This document shows positions 11,633 through 21,981 of a DNA stretch of 43,471 nucleotides, one piece after another; positions within the stretch are counted from its first letter, which is position 1; each line of letters starts with the position of its first letter. Both the position numbers and the translations under genes were made by a program. The stretch is from Welwitschia mirabilis (lineage: Eukaryota > Gnetophyta > Gnetopsida > Welwitschiales). The notes beneath the pieces are model-generated. The model was not told where the DNA came from. It made no database searches and saw only the letters and a list, made by a program, of their open reading frames with translations. The stretch covers positions 122,208,668 through 122,252,138 of the forward strand of contig JBOZIK010000001.1 of NCBI GenBank assembly GCA_051453625.1, in the 5' to 3' direction.

Positions 11633-12082
11633 GAATACTCATTCTCATAAGGTCATAAGAATCCAAGATACTGAAAGAAGAATGAGCAAGATATATCAAC
11701 AAAATGAAGATCCTCCACCAAAATAACTTGGATTTAATTTCATAAAAATTTATCAAGAAGAAGATAGTGAAAGATAGGATTTGTAGTCAAGAATGTAATT
11801 ATTCAAGTACCCATAACATAAACATCTAATAACTTTATGATATTTGCAAGAAAATGAGAAAAAGCAGAAATGCATAAAAAGATGCATACAAGAAAAGGAC
11901 CAATCAAGGATGCTAAAATGAAATGAAACCATACTTAAATTTGGTTGTAATGTTTGAAGACTTTAAGAATCTTTTAAGATTCCAAAGCTCCAATCTTTTC
12001 TAAGCTCCAAGTTGAAATCACCAAGATTCAATAACAAGGGATTTCTTAAAGATACCCCCAAAATACGAGAAGAAGAAAGTCT

Positions 12083-12090
12083 TATTTATA
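12083..12090 (-). promoter_or_regulatory. TATA box in the chromovirus 5' LTR
   Basis: TATTTATA on the plus strand, TATAAATA on the minus strand, at the same place as 3858-3865 in the 3' LTR. As part of the 5' LTR this would have been the working promoter. Confidence 0.5.
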
Positions 12091-12589
12091 ACATGACAAT
12101 GTAAGGGTATGAAAGACTCAAGAATATAAAGAGAAACCATTATGAGATGAAGGTGGTGAAGGTAATGGAGGTTTTATAATGCCTCATCATTACTTTGCCT
12201 AGTTACTAGGTGCATAATATTCAATCATATCAAATAAAAGTGCTTTTTATCCTACTACATGCAGTTATTAAAATGAAGAATTAAAATGAAAAATCACATA
12301 ATAATATTTTTCCATGTAAAATCAAGGAAATTATAATAATTACACAAGGAAAAGGATATTAATGCAATTACAAATTTTGCCATTAAAGATTCTAATTATG
12401 GAGGATTACAACAAAATGATATTATGGCTATTGCAAAGTAAAGGAATTAAAAGCACAAAATTTTTCACAATGTAATTTCATCTCAATAAACACTAAAACT
12501 ATGTTATCTTGTGAACTCTATAATAATAAAATTATTTTAATTTAGTTTCTAAGCTAAATCTTTGAACCTTTAAAAGTATGGACATGATA

Positions 12590-13000
12590 TTGAAAATCAA
12601 ACTCATCCTATTTAAAATGGAAAAAATAAGCATCTCAAAAATCTAATATAATTTATTTAACTATAGATGGAAAAAATTATGGAAACTAGATATTCCTAAA
12701 AAAATTAAGATGTTTTGGTGGTATATGTTAAAGGGTTTCATTTCAATAGCAAATAAGCTTATTCAAAAGAATTTAAGATTTGATCAAGGTTGTCTTATGT
12801 GAAATGAAGCAAATGAATCTTAAAATCACCTATTCAGTGAATGTTCTATTGTAAAAGATCTTTGGAAAAGCTTTAATATATCTCCTCCTCCTCATATTAG
12901 CTTGAATACCTTCAATTATTTTAGAAAAAATGACTTGATGATCATTGGTGTATGGCTTCTATCAAAATATAGATGTAATATCATATTTTAGCAAGCAAAA
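12590..13000 (+). pseudogene. LINE reverse-transcriptase C-terminal zinc-binding domain, remnant
   Basis: The plus strand reads WKKLWKLDIPKKIKMFWWYM, then LIQKNLRFDQGCLM, NHLFSECSIVKDLWKSFN and MIIGVWLLSKYRC. This is the zf-RVT domain found after the reverse transcriptase in plant non-LTR retrotransposons. The second Cys of the usual CxxC block is replaced (GCLM followed by a stop), while the later HLF-x-C block survives. Only this C-terminal piece is present. Its left side ends at the chromovirus LTR and no matching upstream LINE sequence is seen left of 2170. Confidence 0.8.
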
Positions 13001-13249
13001 ATCTCTCTCCCAAAGCTAAAACTTAAAATCATTAAGCAGATTGAAGAGCTAGATTGAATACATGTCCACAAAAATTATGACAAATGGAACCTTGTAAATA
13101 GAATTGAGTTCAATTTGTAGGGTAACACACAATAGAGAGCATATAAACCATGTTAGAGTGGAGCATCAAAACTACACTAGAGTAGCCACTACAACTTCAA
13201 CACACTAGAGGACATGGAAAAAGCTTTAAGGATATAGCTAGGAAAGCAT

Positions 13250-14090
13250 GATATGTTGTTTAACCATGAGTAAAATTGGAAGGCATTTCAAGCTACATGA
13301 TGGGATTGATATATTCTTAGCCTCAAAGATCATAATCCAAAACTTTCAAAAATAATTCTTTAGAAATTGGAATGATGAATATTACCACATATGTAATGCT
13401 ATCATTTACATTGATATTTCTTTCATTAGTGATGTCATCGACATAAGTCCTCAAGGTATTGAGCTGAAAAGGAATGTCCCTAAGGAATCTATAGTTTTTC
13501 ATTTTAAAATATTAATAGGAAAAACTTTACAAAAGAGAGGAGGAAGCTATAAAAGAAAAGATCTTTCAAGGTACTTTGATGCTTGAGCTACTCTGATAAT
13601 AAAGTACTTTACCTTAAAAGACTACTTTGATAAGATTAATAAGCTCCATTTCCAGTTGCTAGCTGCTATGATTGGGGAAGTTCAAATAGATCTCCCTTTT
13701 TTCCTCTCTGATTCTCTTCACCCTCTCTAAAGTTGTAAGGTAAGACATGAAGGATTTATTTGGCTTCTAGACCAAAGAAAAATGTAGATTAATGTAAGTA
13801 TTCTAAGGTGGTAAGATATCCCAATGGAACCTATTTAAAAGACGCTATTATGTAAATAGCTAAAGTATACATAGAGTGATGAAGAGTATGGCCTACCCAT
13901 GCCTACTAGGCATACTAATAATGCATCAGAACTAGAACAGGATAAACAATAGTAGTAAGAAGAAGAAATAGTAGAAGGAAATGAGTAGCAAGAAGAAGAA
14001 GATGTTGAAGAAGAGGAAACAGAATCGATTTTTGTTAGACCTCTTCCCAAATATCCCCTTCCAATGATGCCCCTAATGAATACATTTTCT
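13250..14090 (+). pseudogene. Plant-transposon/env-like protein remnant with acidic tail
   Basis: Several plus-strand frames read like protein: NWNDEYYHICNAIIYIDIS, then ISDVIDISPQGIELKRNVPK, KRGGSYKRKDLSRYFDA, and FTLKDYFDKINKLHFQLLAA followed by EVQIDLPFFLSDSL. The order (a [F/Y]Y block, a V-x-G/D-I-x-[IL]-S block, then a hydrophobic L-x-F-x-L block before [IV]-x-L-P-F/Y) resembles the 'putative plant transposon protein' domain found in Athila env-like ORFs and many plant genomic repeats. An acidic run (QEEEDVEEEETESIF) follows at about 13980-14040, a common C-terminal feature of those proteins. Stops and shifts are frequent. The family assignment is inference from pattern memory. A second, longer remnant of the same type is at 34200-37420. 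Confidence 0.5.
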
Positions 14091-14099
14091 TATAAACCT

Positions 14100-14640
14100 C
14101 TTGGGGTATGCTCATCTTGATCCTATCTCTAATTGGGATTTTGAACTAGTTTTGTCAAACTTAGATGCTGATGTTTAAGGCTTTGACTATCAGAGATATC
14201 TCTATTATGCTTGGAAAAATATCTTTTAAGATATGTCATATCTTTTTCTTACCCTTTATGCTAATATAATATATCTATTTACTGTTTCTATAAAAATACT
14301 AATACCCATCATTAGTAGTAAATAAAGTGATCTAAATTAAAATACTTTCATGAATCTTTTCTTTACTTCATCGAATATTAAAATTTATCCTTTTTTGTAT
14401 AAATTAAAAGCTAGGAAAAGTATCAAATCTTAAAAAGCTAATGCTAACATAATAATAAATTTCAATGTAAGCAAATCTCTTAAAGAAATAACACATAAGA
14501 GATCTTTTACTCATTTTATTGATGTTGATGTTTATAACATAACATTAAACATCATCTAATTTGAAGTTTCTAAAGATAGCATCTTTATCATTAAAAGCAT
14601 AAGATGCTCTACTTGAAGAGGCTAGCATAAGCATGTTTTA
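14100..14640. other. Intergenic AT-rich sequence
   Basis: Between the plus-strand env-like remnant and the copia gag remnant. A short readable plus-strand piece (SNWDFELVLSNLDADV, DYQRYLYYAWKNIF at about 14130-14230) may be the end of the upstream remnant. Nothing else is recognised. Confidence 0.4.
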
Positions 14641-15500
14641 AGTGGTGGAACAAGCCTAGGCTACTCTAGTTAATTAATTATCTTTATTTGAATACATATT
14701 TTCCAATGACTACTTTCATATAGAAAACTTTAAGATAATTTTATTTAAATCATTAATTTCTAAAAGTAATATCTCACATTCCTTTTCTCTTGAAATTGAT
14801 AGATCTTGAAGGTTCTTGATTATCTTTTCAAATAATGTAGCTCGTATCCCCAAGTTCTTCCTTATGGATTTAAGTTCTAACATAATACACTTCTTTTTCT
14901 CTTTATATTTTGTAATATATCTCTTTAGATGAAAGGTTTTCTTGATAATATTCTTTCTTTCATCAAATAGATCTTGATATGCCTAGATGATGTCTTATTT
15001 TGGTTTATTATATATATCATTCTTAATTTCATTAATATATTTAACTTGTGTAGATTAAGAAATATCAATGTTTAAGATTCAGTTATCTTCTTTATTATTT
15101 GAATAACTTGAGATATTTTTTAATTCTATTTATGTGGGCAAGTTAAATTAAAATTAAAAATATCATTTACCTTTGTGATGAGTGTGATATCACATAAAGT
15201 GAATTCCATGAGGGAAAGTATTTTATCACTCTGGTTGTTCTCATGGTCAAATTCATCATTATTTCAAGTAGCCATATTGCACTTTTTTTTTGGAGTCTCT
15301 TAATGCCTTCTTTTTTCCATTATTTTAACACTCGTTTGTCATATATCCAAACCCTTTACAAATATAGCATTGGAACTCTTTTATTTAGCATTCCATTTTT
15401 ATCTTAAGGATGTGATGTTATAATCCTTTTTTTCCCTTTTTTACTTCTCAACATCTTCTTAATATTTCTCATTTTTAACATCAATTATTCATTAGAGTTA
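14640..15500 (-). pseudogene. Ty1/copia-type gag remnant (zinc knuckle and coiled coil)
   Basis: Read leftwards: RNIKKMLRSKKGKKR at about 15415-15460 is a basic block that usually precedes the zinc knuckle. EFQCYICKGFGYMTNEC at about 15335-15385 is a complete CCHC knuckle (C-x2-C-x4-H-x4-C). NNDEFDHENNQSDKIL at about 15200-15260 is an acidic spacer. DERKNIIKKTFHLKRYITKY and SIRKNLGIRATLFEKIIKNL (about 14830-14990) form a stop-free coiled-coil-like stretch. This order is typical of gag regions of plant copia elements. RT and integrase are absent. The Athila element starts just to the right, and the frame can be followed across that insertion (27959 on). Confidence 0.65.
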
Positions 15501-15505
15501 GTGTT
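15501..15505. repeat. Left target-site duplication of the Athila element (GTGTT)
   Basis: GTGTT lies directly left of LTR A. An identical GTGTT at 27954-27958 directly follows the outer end of LTR C. Five bp is the usual duplication length for Ty3/gypsy integrases. Confidence 0.8.
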
Positions 15506-16218
15506 TATTGTGATTCATATTTGTGTAGTCCTTTATGTCTCAATAAATCATATTATTATGTCTCAATGAATCATATTAATAAAAATATATATATTGAAAA
15601 TATAACACTCTAGTATAGATGAAAGTGATTCAAATGTCATAAATGTGTTGAAGGCATGCAAGAGAAGAAGAAGAATTTATTTCCAAAGAAATACCATATC
15701 CTAACTTGAGAATCAATGCAAGGAAATAAATCTACAAGGTAGTGCAAATGTAACTAAACTTAAATGAACCCCTATTTGATTACTAAATTAACTTGTTAAA
15801 AGGATTAACTCTATATAACCTAAATTAGTTAGGGAAACTATCACTAACTGAGACTGACCTAGGCTATCAAGTGAGTCAAATAAATGTAATGCAAAATGAC
15901 ATCTAAACTAATTTTGTCAACCTTAACGAAGGTTGCCCTTAAGACCTATTTCATTAAAGAAACTATCACTGAATCAATAACAACATAAACCATAAAGGAA
16001 ATTACAATATAAATACAAAATATAAAATTAGAGTTTTATATTAAAAATCAAATCAACATATAGGTTACAAAATAGCCAAGTCCTAATGGAGAATGCACAA
16101 CCCTTCATCAAGGAAACGTCTTTCTGCAACTCATGAGATGGATCGCTCATCCTTTAATATCCTATCATGAGAATGTCTGATGAAAATAAAGATGGATAAT
16201 AGAATTGAAGAGGGGTCA

Positions 16219-16229
16219 TATTTATAGGG
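16219..16229 (-). promoter_or_regulatory. TATA box in Athila LTR A
   Basis: TATTTATAGGG on the plus strand reads CCCTATAAATA on the minus strand. The same box is in LTR B (17412-17422) and LTR C (27401-27409). Confidence 0.6.
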
Positions 16230-16329
16230 CTAAGAAGGTAAAACCATCATACAAAATGCACTGCAAAACATACTCAATTCCAATAAAGAAATAAATGAAA
16301 TGGATAAAGGTTGGCTAGCTGTGATAGGT

Positions 16330-16545
16330 TTCATCCTACCTATCATGAAGATGACTAAGGGGATGATGGCTCAAATGTTAGATTCATCATTCTGCATGTT
16401 ATGGGGATGACCATGGGGATGACACCCCTTTAAAAAAGATGAATTTAGTAGTACCAGCTCTAGTCCATATTGGCATTCTTATGTGGCTTATACAGTGTTG
16501 TTGTCCTGTCTATTATGGGAATGACAAAGGAAACAATAGCCCTCT
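16330..16545. repeat. Three GTCATCC...GGATGAC motifs in Athila LTR A
   Basis: Copies at about 16330-16371, 16384-16429 and 16500-16545. The best copy reads CATGTTATGGGGATGACCAT then GGGGATGACACCCC. A CATCC-type arm is followed after about 12 bp by GGGGATGAC, then a second GGGGATGA(C/T). Confidence 0.75.
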
Positions 16546-16594
16546 TTATCCTTCTAGCTCAAGAGAAGTCTACCTTTTTCATCATAGCTCTCCA

Positions 16595-16759
16595 CTTAGT
16601 CTTTTTTAACCCCTAATAAAAACCAGATGAACAACTACAATTGTGAGCCAAATTGTCTTAAAAAATTGATCTAAAACAGGCTCATAAATAAATCAAATAC
16701 ATCACAAAGATAAATAACATGTAACACATCATGTATATGGAGTGAAAATTTGTAAAATT
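16595..16759 (-). repeat. Second copy of the Athila post-pol tail, between LTR A and LTR B
   Basis: Matches 18680-18855, which lies inside LTR B. Shared landmarks are AAAAACCAGATGAACAACTA, AAATACATCACA and CATGTATATGGAGTGAA. A piece of internal sequence between two LTRs shows that a [tail+LTR] unit was duplicated. Confidence 0.8.
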
Positions 16760-17411
16760 ATGTCTTAATGAGTCCTATTAATCAAAATATATATTACAAA
16801 ATATGACACTCTAGTATAAATGGGAGTGACTTAAATATCAAAAACCCATTGAAGGTATGTAAGAGAAGAAGAAGAATTAATTTCAGGAAAAATACCATAT
16901 CCTAACTTAAGAATCAATGCAAGGAAGCAAATATGCAAGGCAATGCAAATGTAACTAAACCTAAATAAACACCTATTCGATTACTGAATTGACTTGTCAA
17001 AAGGATTAGGCTTATGTAATCTAAATTAGCTAGGGAGACTATCACTAACTAAGACTAAATTAGGCTATCAATTGAGTCAAATAGATGTAATGTAAAATGA
17101 TTTTAAAAGACTTTTATTAACCTTAATGAAGATTGTACTTAAGACCTATATTGTTAAAGAAATTGTGACTGAATTAATAACAACATAAGAGAAATTATAG
17201 TGTAAATGCACAATAGAGAAATAAATTTTTATATTAAAAATTGAACTAGAATCTAGATTATAAAATAGCTAAGCCTCAATGGAGGATGCACATCACTTTA
17301 TCAAGGAAACATCTTTCTGCAACTCATGATATGGATCTCCTACCCTTTGATCTCTTGGCATGAGAACATTTGGTGAAAAATAAGATAGATAGTAAGGTCA
17401 AAGGAAGGTCT

Positions 17412-17422
17412 TATTTATAGGG
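17412..17422 (-). promoter_or_regulatory. TATA box in Athila LTR B
   Basis: TATTTATAGGG on the plus strand, in the same context as LTR A and C. It appears again at about 18146-18156 only because the gap flank is duplicated. Confidence 0.6.
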
Positions 17423-17458
17423 CTAAGAAGATAAAACCACCACACAAAATGTGTTGCA

Positions 17459-18131
17459 NNNNNNNNNNNNNNNNNNNNNNNNNNNNNNNNNNNNNNNNNN
17501 NNNNNNNNNNNNNNNNNNNNNNNNNNNNNNNNNNNNNNNNNNNNNNNNNNNNNNNNNNNNNNNNNNNNNNNNNNNNNNNNNNNNNNNNNNNNNNNNNNNN
17601 NNNNNNNNNNNNNNNNNNNNNNNNNNNNNNNNNNNNNNNNNNNNNNNNNNNNNNNNNNNNNNNNNNNNNNNNNNNNNNNNNNNNNNNNNNNNNNNNNNNN
17701 NNNNNNNNNNNNNNNNNNNNNNNNNNNNNNNNNNNNNNNNNNNNNNNNNNNNNNNNNNNNNNNNNNNNNNNNNNNNNNNNNNNNNNNNNNNNNNNNNNNN
17801 NNNNNNNNNNNNNNNNNNNNNNNNNNNNNNNNNNNNNNNNNNNNNNNNNNNNNNNNNNNNNNNNNNNNNNNNNNNNNNNNNNNNNNNNNNNNNNNNNNNN
17901 NNNNNNNNNNNNNNNNNNNNNNNNNNNNNNNNNNNNNNNNNNNNNNNNNNNNNNNNNNNNNNNNNNNNNNNNNNNNNNNNNNNNNNNNNNNNNNNNNNNN
18001 NNNNNNNNNNNNNNNNNNNNNNNNNNNNNNNNNNNNNNNNNNNNNNNNNNNNNNNNNNNNNNNNNNNNNNNNNNNNNNNNNNNNNNNNNNNNNNNNNNNN
18101 NNNNNNNNNNNNNNNNNNNNNNNNNNNNNNN
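17459..18131. other. Assembly gap of 673 N within LTR B, flanks duplicated
   Basis: The 61 bases before the gap (17398-17458) recur directly after it (18132-18192) with one difference (CACAAAATG versus CACAAACTG). LTR length is already complete without the gap. Confidence 0.95.
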
Positions 18132-18249
18132 TCAAAGGAAGGTCTTATTTATAGGGCTAAGAAGATAAAACCACCACACAAACTGTGTTGCAAAATGCAC
18201 TCAATTCTAATAAAGAAATAGATGAAAAGCATAAAGTTTGGCTAATTGT

Positions 18250-18440
18250 TATAAGTGTCATTGTGCTTATTATGGAAAGGACCAAGGGGACAATGGCTCA
18301 AATGTTAGATTCATCATCCTACATTTCATTAGAATGACCATGAGGATGACACCCATTTATAAAAAATAACAGCATTCGTATGTGGTTTATACAATGTTGT
18401 CATCTTGCTGGTTATGGAGAGACAGAGGGGACGACAACCC
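18250..18440. repeat. Three GTCATCC...GGATGAC motifs in Athila LTR B
   Basis: Copies at about 18250-18292, 18311-18353 and 18398-18440, in the same order and spacing as in LTR A and C. The last reads GTTGTCATCTTGCTGGTTAT then GGAGAGACAGAGGGGACGAC. Confidence 0.7.
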
Positions 18441-18669
18441 TCTTTGTCCTTCTAGTCAAGAGGAGTCTACCTCTTTCATTAGTGATCTTTATCTAGGGAT
18501 CTAAGTATTAGAAAGTATCTAAAAGCTTTCAATCATGCTAAGAATTAAGCTTTTTTGTGATCATTCATCAACTCTTCATAATCCTCAGAATCCCATCTAA
18601 ACCTATATAAATGCCTTGTAAAATATCTCATAATACCCCATCAAATATATATAATTTGGCAACGCATTA

Positions 18670-18855
18670 TATTCCTTCATTTAGCCTTTGTCGGTCCTTG
18701 ACAAAAACCAGATGAACAACTATAATAACAAGCTAAATTATCTTAAAAAATCAATCTAGAAACTATAAAATGGAATCATAAATAATGTTAAATACATCAC
18801 ATAGAAAAATAACATGTAACATATCATGTATATGGAGTGAATTTTTCAAAAATTA
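18670..18855 (-). other. Athila post-pol tail next to LTR B, with eroded polypurine tract
   Basis: Directly inside LTR B the minus strand reads AATGAAGGAATA, purine-rich and at the expected position of the polypurine tract. The rest (18680-18855) is the copy of 16595-16759. Confidence 0.55.
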
Positions 18856-20130
18856 TATCTCATAAAAGCTCTAATGTAAAAATTATTAAAAGAAAAGAGT
18901 CCTGTCCTTATTCAAGAAAAAGAATATGTCTTGTATTAGATAATGAAGCAAAGAAAGTAGATAGAAATGAGAAGGCAAACGATGGATGTTTTTGAATTTG
19001 AACAGTTAATGAATTAAGTACAAATCTAAGTGTATAAGTATCATATTTGAAAAACAGAAATGTATGAAATATTTTGAGAAGCATGGAAAGAGTAGATAAT
19101 GATAATGTGCTAATTAGAATGAAGAAGATCCATGAATTCCCAAAAAATGTGATGCCACAAAAATGATTAAGAGTAGTATTTAGAACTCCAAAAGACTAAA
19201 ATAAACATCACAAAGTTCTTAAGAAAACTTATCTAAGTAAGAAATGAATTCTTTATTGAAAACTAGACAAGGAAACCATTAAATGTTAAGGTCCTAAAAT
19301 AAATAGAAAATATGGAAATGACTTTGAAATAACTAACTAAACAACAAAAGAAAACTAAAATAATGGACATAAGAAAACATAAAGAAGATACCATACCCAT
19401 CCTACATTTTAACCTAGCAAACGCTCATGGAATAAATTATAACATCACTTGATTTATGCATGACAAATGTATNNNNNNNNNNNNNNNNNNNNNNNNNNNN
19501 NNNNNNNNNNNNNNNNNNNNNNNNNNNNNNNNNNNNNNNNNNNNNNNNNNNNNNNNNNNNNNNNNNNNNNNNNNNNNNNNNNNNNNNNNNNNNNNNNNNN
19601 NNNNNNNNNNNNNNNNNNNNNNNNNNNNNNNNNNNNNNNNNNNNNNNNNNNNNNNNNNNNNNNNNNNNNNNNNNNNNNNNNNNNNNNNNNNNNNNNNNNN
19701 NNNNNNNNNNNNNNNNNNNNNNNNNNNNNNNNNNNNNNNNNNNNNNNNNNNNNNNNNNNNNNNNNNNNNNNNNNNNNNNNNNNNNNNNNNNNNNNNNNNN
19801 NNNNNNNNNNNNNNNNNNNNNNNNNNNNNNNNNNNNNNNNNNNNNNNNNNNNNNNNNNNNNAACATCACTTAATTGAAAATGCATGACAAATGTATAAAT
19901 ATGTAAAATTCCATTTGATAAGGCAGTGGTTATGATAACACTAAAAATTAAATGCTTTAAACAATAAGTGATAAGATCAAATAGTTTCTCAAAAAATGAA
20001 CTCACTTGCTTACATCTTAAAACAAATACATGAATCCTTATAAATGAAATGATCATGTGGAAAGACTAAGAATCTAAAAAATAAGTAATACCTTTGATGA
20101 TGCCAAGAACACCATTGATCCCATAGCTCT
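18856..20130 (-). other. Athila non-coding 3' internal region
   Basis: AT-rich, without recognisable protein on either strand. It includes the 389-N gap 19473-19861, whose flanks share AACATCACTT and ATGCATGACAAATGTAT with a small indel, so a local repeat or duplicated contig ends surround it. Athila elements usually carry an env-like ORF here; none is seen. Confidence 0.5.
19473..19861. other. Assembly gap of 389 N
   Basis: Lies in the Athila non-coding region. 19441-19472 and 19862-19896 resemble each other. Confidence 0.95.
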
Positions 20131-20318
20131 TAAGTTTTTATTATTTTATTAACTAACTATCCATGATAAGGGGAGTGCAACCAAAATCAGAGAAGTAAGA
20201 ATCCATGAAGTATGGCCAACTGACCTCTCAGTGGAGTTCTCATAGCTACCATATTACACTGTTAAAGGACCCTCTTAGAAAAAGTTTTCTTAGTGTACTT
20301 GCAATAGGACATCATGGT
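20131..20318. repeat. Post-pol segment shared with 40540-40757
   Basis: Shared landmarks in order: TTTTTATT, TTAACTA, AGAAGTAAG-A-CCAT, CTAACTGACCTCT against CTAACCTCT, TACCATATTACACT, AAAGG-CCCTCT and a closing ACAT(C/T)ATGTGG-like block. In both places the segment lies downstream (minus strand) of an Athila/Tat pol. It therefore belongs to the internal region of this element family. No protein is recognised. Confidence 0.7.
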
Positions 20319-20749
20319 TTTATTTCACTCTTTTGTTTTTTTTGTGTTTTTCCTTCTTGGATAACAAAGACATTTTACATAATCAAACACCTCAAAAGAC
20401 AAAGGTGAAGTGATTAAATGAGAGATAAAAAAGAACATCTTTAAACAATTTAAGACCTTTTCATCATTGAGAAAAATATAAGGAATAAAACATCTTCCTT
20501 TAAAATGAAGTTAATAGATGTATGAATGTCTTAAGATTGGGTGAATTTAATCTTAACACTACAAAATTCCCAAGTTGAAGACTAGTTATGAAAATGAAAA
20601 AAATACATAAGTCATGTTTGAAAGATAATAAATTAATGTCATAATGGCCTCCAAAGGAATAAGATAAGAGAAATTTTAGACAATGGTAGAAACGAAGGCC
20701 TTCTCATCAAGGGGAATCTCTAAGGTTAGTGCTTCTATCATGTTAATAT

Positions 20750-21960
20750 CAGAAGGTTGCTCATATATTTTCAAACTTTACCCATTAAATTTCTAAATTT
20801 CTTTAGTGGTTAATTCAGAAATCTTAATAGAGCCATTAGAATGCAATTTCTCAATAAGGTAAGGACATAACCATTTTAAGTTTAACTTATTATGTAGAAG
20901 ATGCACTCTAGTGTTGTATAACAAGACTAGTTAACTAGGTTTAAAGTTCTTATAAATCAACTTTTTATCATGTTTGAATTTACTTTGGGCTTTATGAATA
21001 TGTTGATCTGAATAGCTCGAGTTCATTTTTTAATCTAAATGATTTAATTAAGATAAACTAGTTTTAAGATCTTCTAAATCCACTAGATTATAAAATAATA
21101 AGAATTATAAAAAATATCAATAAGTAAAACATACACTTTACCATATACAATTTCCTATGGTGAGAAACCAAGTGAATTATGCCAAGTGGTATGGTAAGCC
21201 CAAATAACATCATTTACTTTAAAAGCCCATGATTTCTTATTAGTAGAGACAAGTTTTTAAATCATTTTTTTGATTTCTCTATTAGCATTTTCAGCTTTTC
21301 CATTGGTTTTAGGATGGTTAGCACAAGCTACATGATTTCTATACCAATGGATAAAAGAAGTTTTCTAAAAAGATGATTAATGAAGTGAGTTTCCTAATCA
21401 CTAATGATTATTTAAGGAAGATCAAAGAATTAAAAAATTTGAGTTCTAACAAAGTTGCAAATGGTTCGTACATCATTTGATGAAGTAGGAACTACTTCAA
21501 TCCATTTAGTCACATAATCTATAGTCACTAAAATGTAATTTTTGTCTTTAAAAGGTGGTTTAATTAGGCCTATGAAATTAATTCACCAATAGTCAAAAGA
21601 TTCACACTCAAGAACAGGTTTGAGGGGAATTTCTTATGATTGTAAAAGGCTACCAAAACATTAACATGCATCGCACTATCTAGCATACTCAAAAAAGTCC
21701 TAAAAAAGACTAGGTCAATAAAATCCGGAATGAAGAACTTTCATTATTATTTTCCAACCACTAAAATGTCCACCACAAACACCACCATGATAAAGGTAAA
21801 GGACATTAAGTTTCTCCCATTGTGGTACACATTTTCTCATAATTTGATCCTTACACTTATGATAAAGATGAGGTACTATCCACTCATAGTTACCTATCCT
21901 ATAAAGAAAAGATTTTCTCTGATTGTGACTCCAATTTTGTGGTATTTGTAAAATAGGAAG
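20750..21960 (-). pseudogene. Athila integrase, decayed but readable
   Basis: The N-terminal zinc part reads YHGGVCGGHFSGWKIIMKVL, then GFYWPSLFQDFFEYARQCDA, with His and Cys ligands visible. The core begins SFDYW, stop, INFIGLIKPPF; the first catalytic Asp is Asn here (codon at 21577-21579). YILVTIDYVTKWIEVVPTSS follows, then IISD-stop-ETHF with the second Asp kept, and HPKTNGKAENANREIKKMI with the catalytic Glu kept. SWAFKVNDVIWAYHTTWHNS and a tail around 21080-20750 complete it. The wording is Athila-like throughout. Several stops and frame changes; it would have inserted the cDNA. Confidence 0.9.
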
Positions 21961-21981
21961 GTAGTTAACATTATTAGCATA

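Larger units (their letters stand above)
2170..12584 (-). mobile_element. Decayed Tekay/Del-type chromovirus (Ty3/gypsy) with both LTRs
   Basis: Two direct repeats of about 2.2 kb bracket about 6 kb of decayed gag-pol, all reading on the minus strand. Gene order is gag, protease, RT, RNase H, integrase, which is Ty3/gypsy order. The integrase C-terminal part and following tail resemble the chromovirus type, and the long LTRs favour the Tekay/Del branch over CRM or Reina. The two LTRs differ at many positions, so the insertion is old. I find no target-site duplication: 2165-2169 is AATTA and 12585-12589 is TGATA. There is also no clear primer-binding site at the inner edge of the 5' LTR. A 494-N gap falls between the RT and RNase H domains. 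Confidence 0.85.
10382..12584 (-). repeat. 5' LTR of the chromovirus
   Basis: Direct repeat of 2170-4353, starting TGACATTATC and ending AAAAGTATGGACA on the plus strand. The two share a common order of landmarks: the TTCTTTAATTAA-type block near 10735 and 2520, the five-copy motif (11442-11632), the TATA box (12083-12090) and the terminal AACCTTTAAAAGTATG. Divergence is substantial, by substitution and small indels, which suggests considerable age. Confidence 0.85.
15506..16594 (-). repeat. Athila LTR A, outermost 3' LTR with internal deletion
   Basis: Its first 39 bp align to the inner end of LTR C without a gap (TATTGTGATTCATATTT here, TGTCGTGATACATATTT there). The terminal TG has become TA. 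Homology then runs through the whole LTR to about 16583. The last 180 bp or so, present in B and C, and the polypurine region are missing, and the internal tail follows at once. Confidence 0.82.
16760..18669 (-). repeat. Athila LTR B, inner 3' LTR, interrupted by an assembly gap
   Basis: Homologous to LTR C from its base 29 on; the first 28 bp are missing and the copy is joined to the tail at ATGTCTTAATG. It runs to GGCAACGCATTA at 18669, aligning with GACAGTGCATCA of LTR C. Without the 673 N and the duplicated gap flank the length is about 1.18 kb, close to LTR C, so the gap probably hides no real sequence. The end matching the element's LTR start has TA in place of TG. Confidence 0.8.

Noticed and set aside
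2165-12589. Target-site duplication for the chromovirus
   Set aside because: The flanking 5-mers AATTA and TGATA do not match, and shifting the edges by a few bases does not help.
13835-14050. Ser/Tyr-rich minus-strand frame
   Set aside because: It is the complement of the GAAGAA-rich acidic tail on the plus strand.
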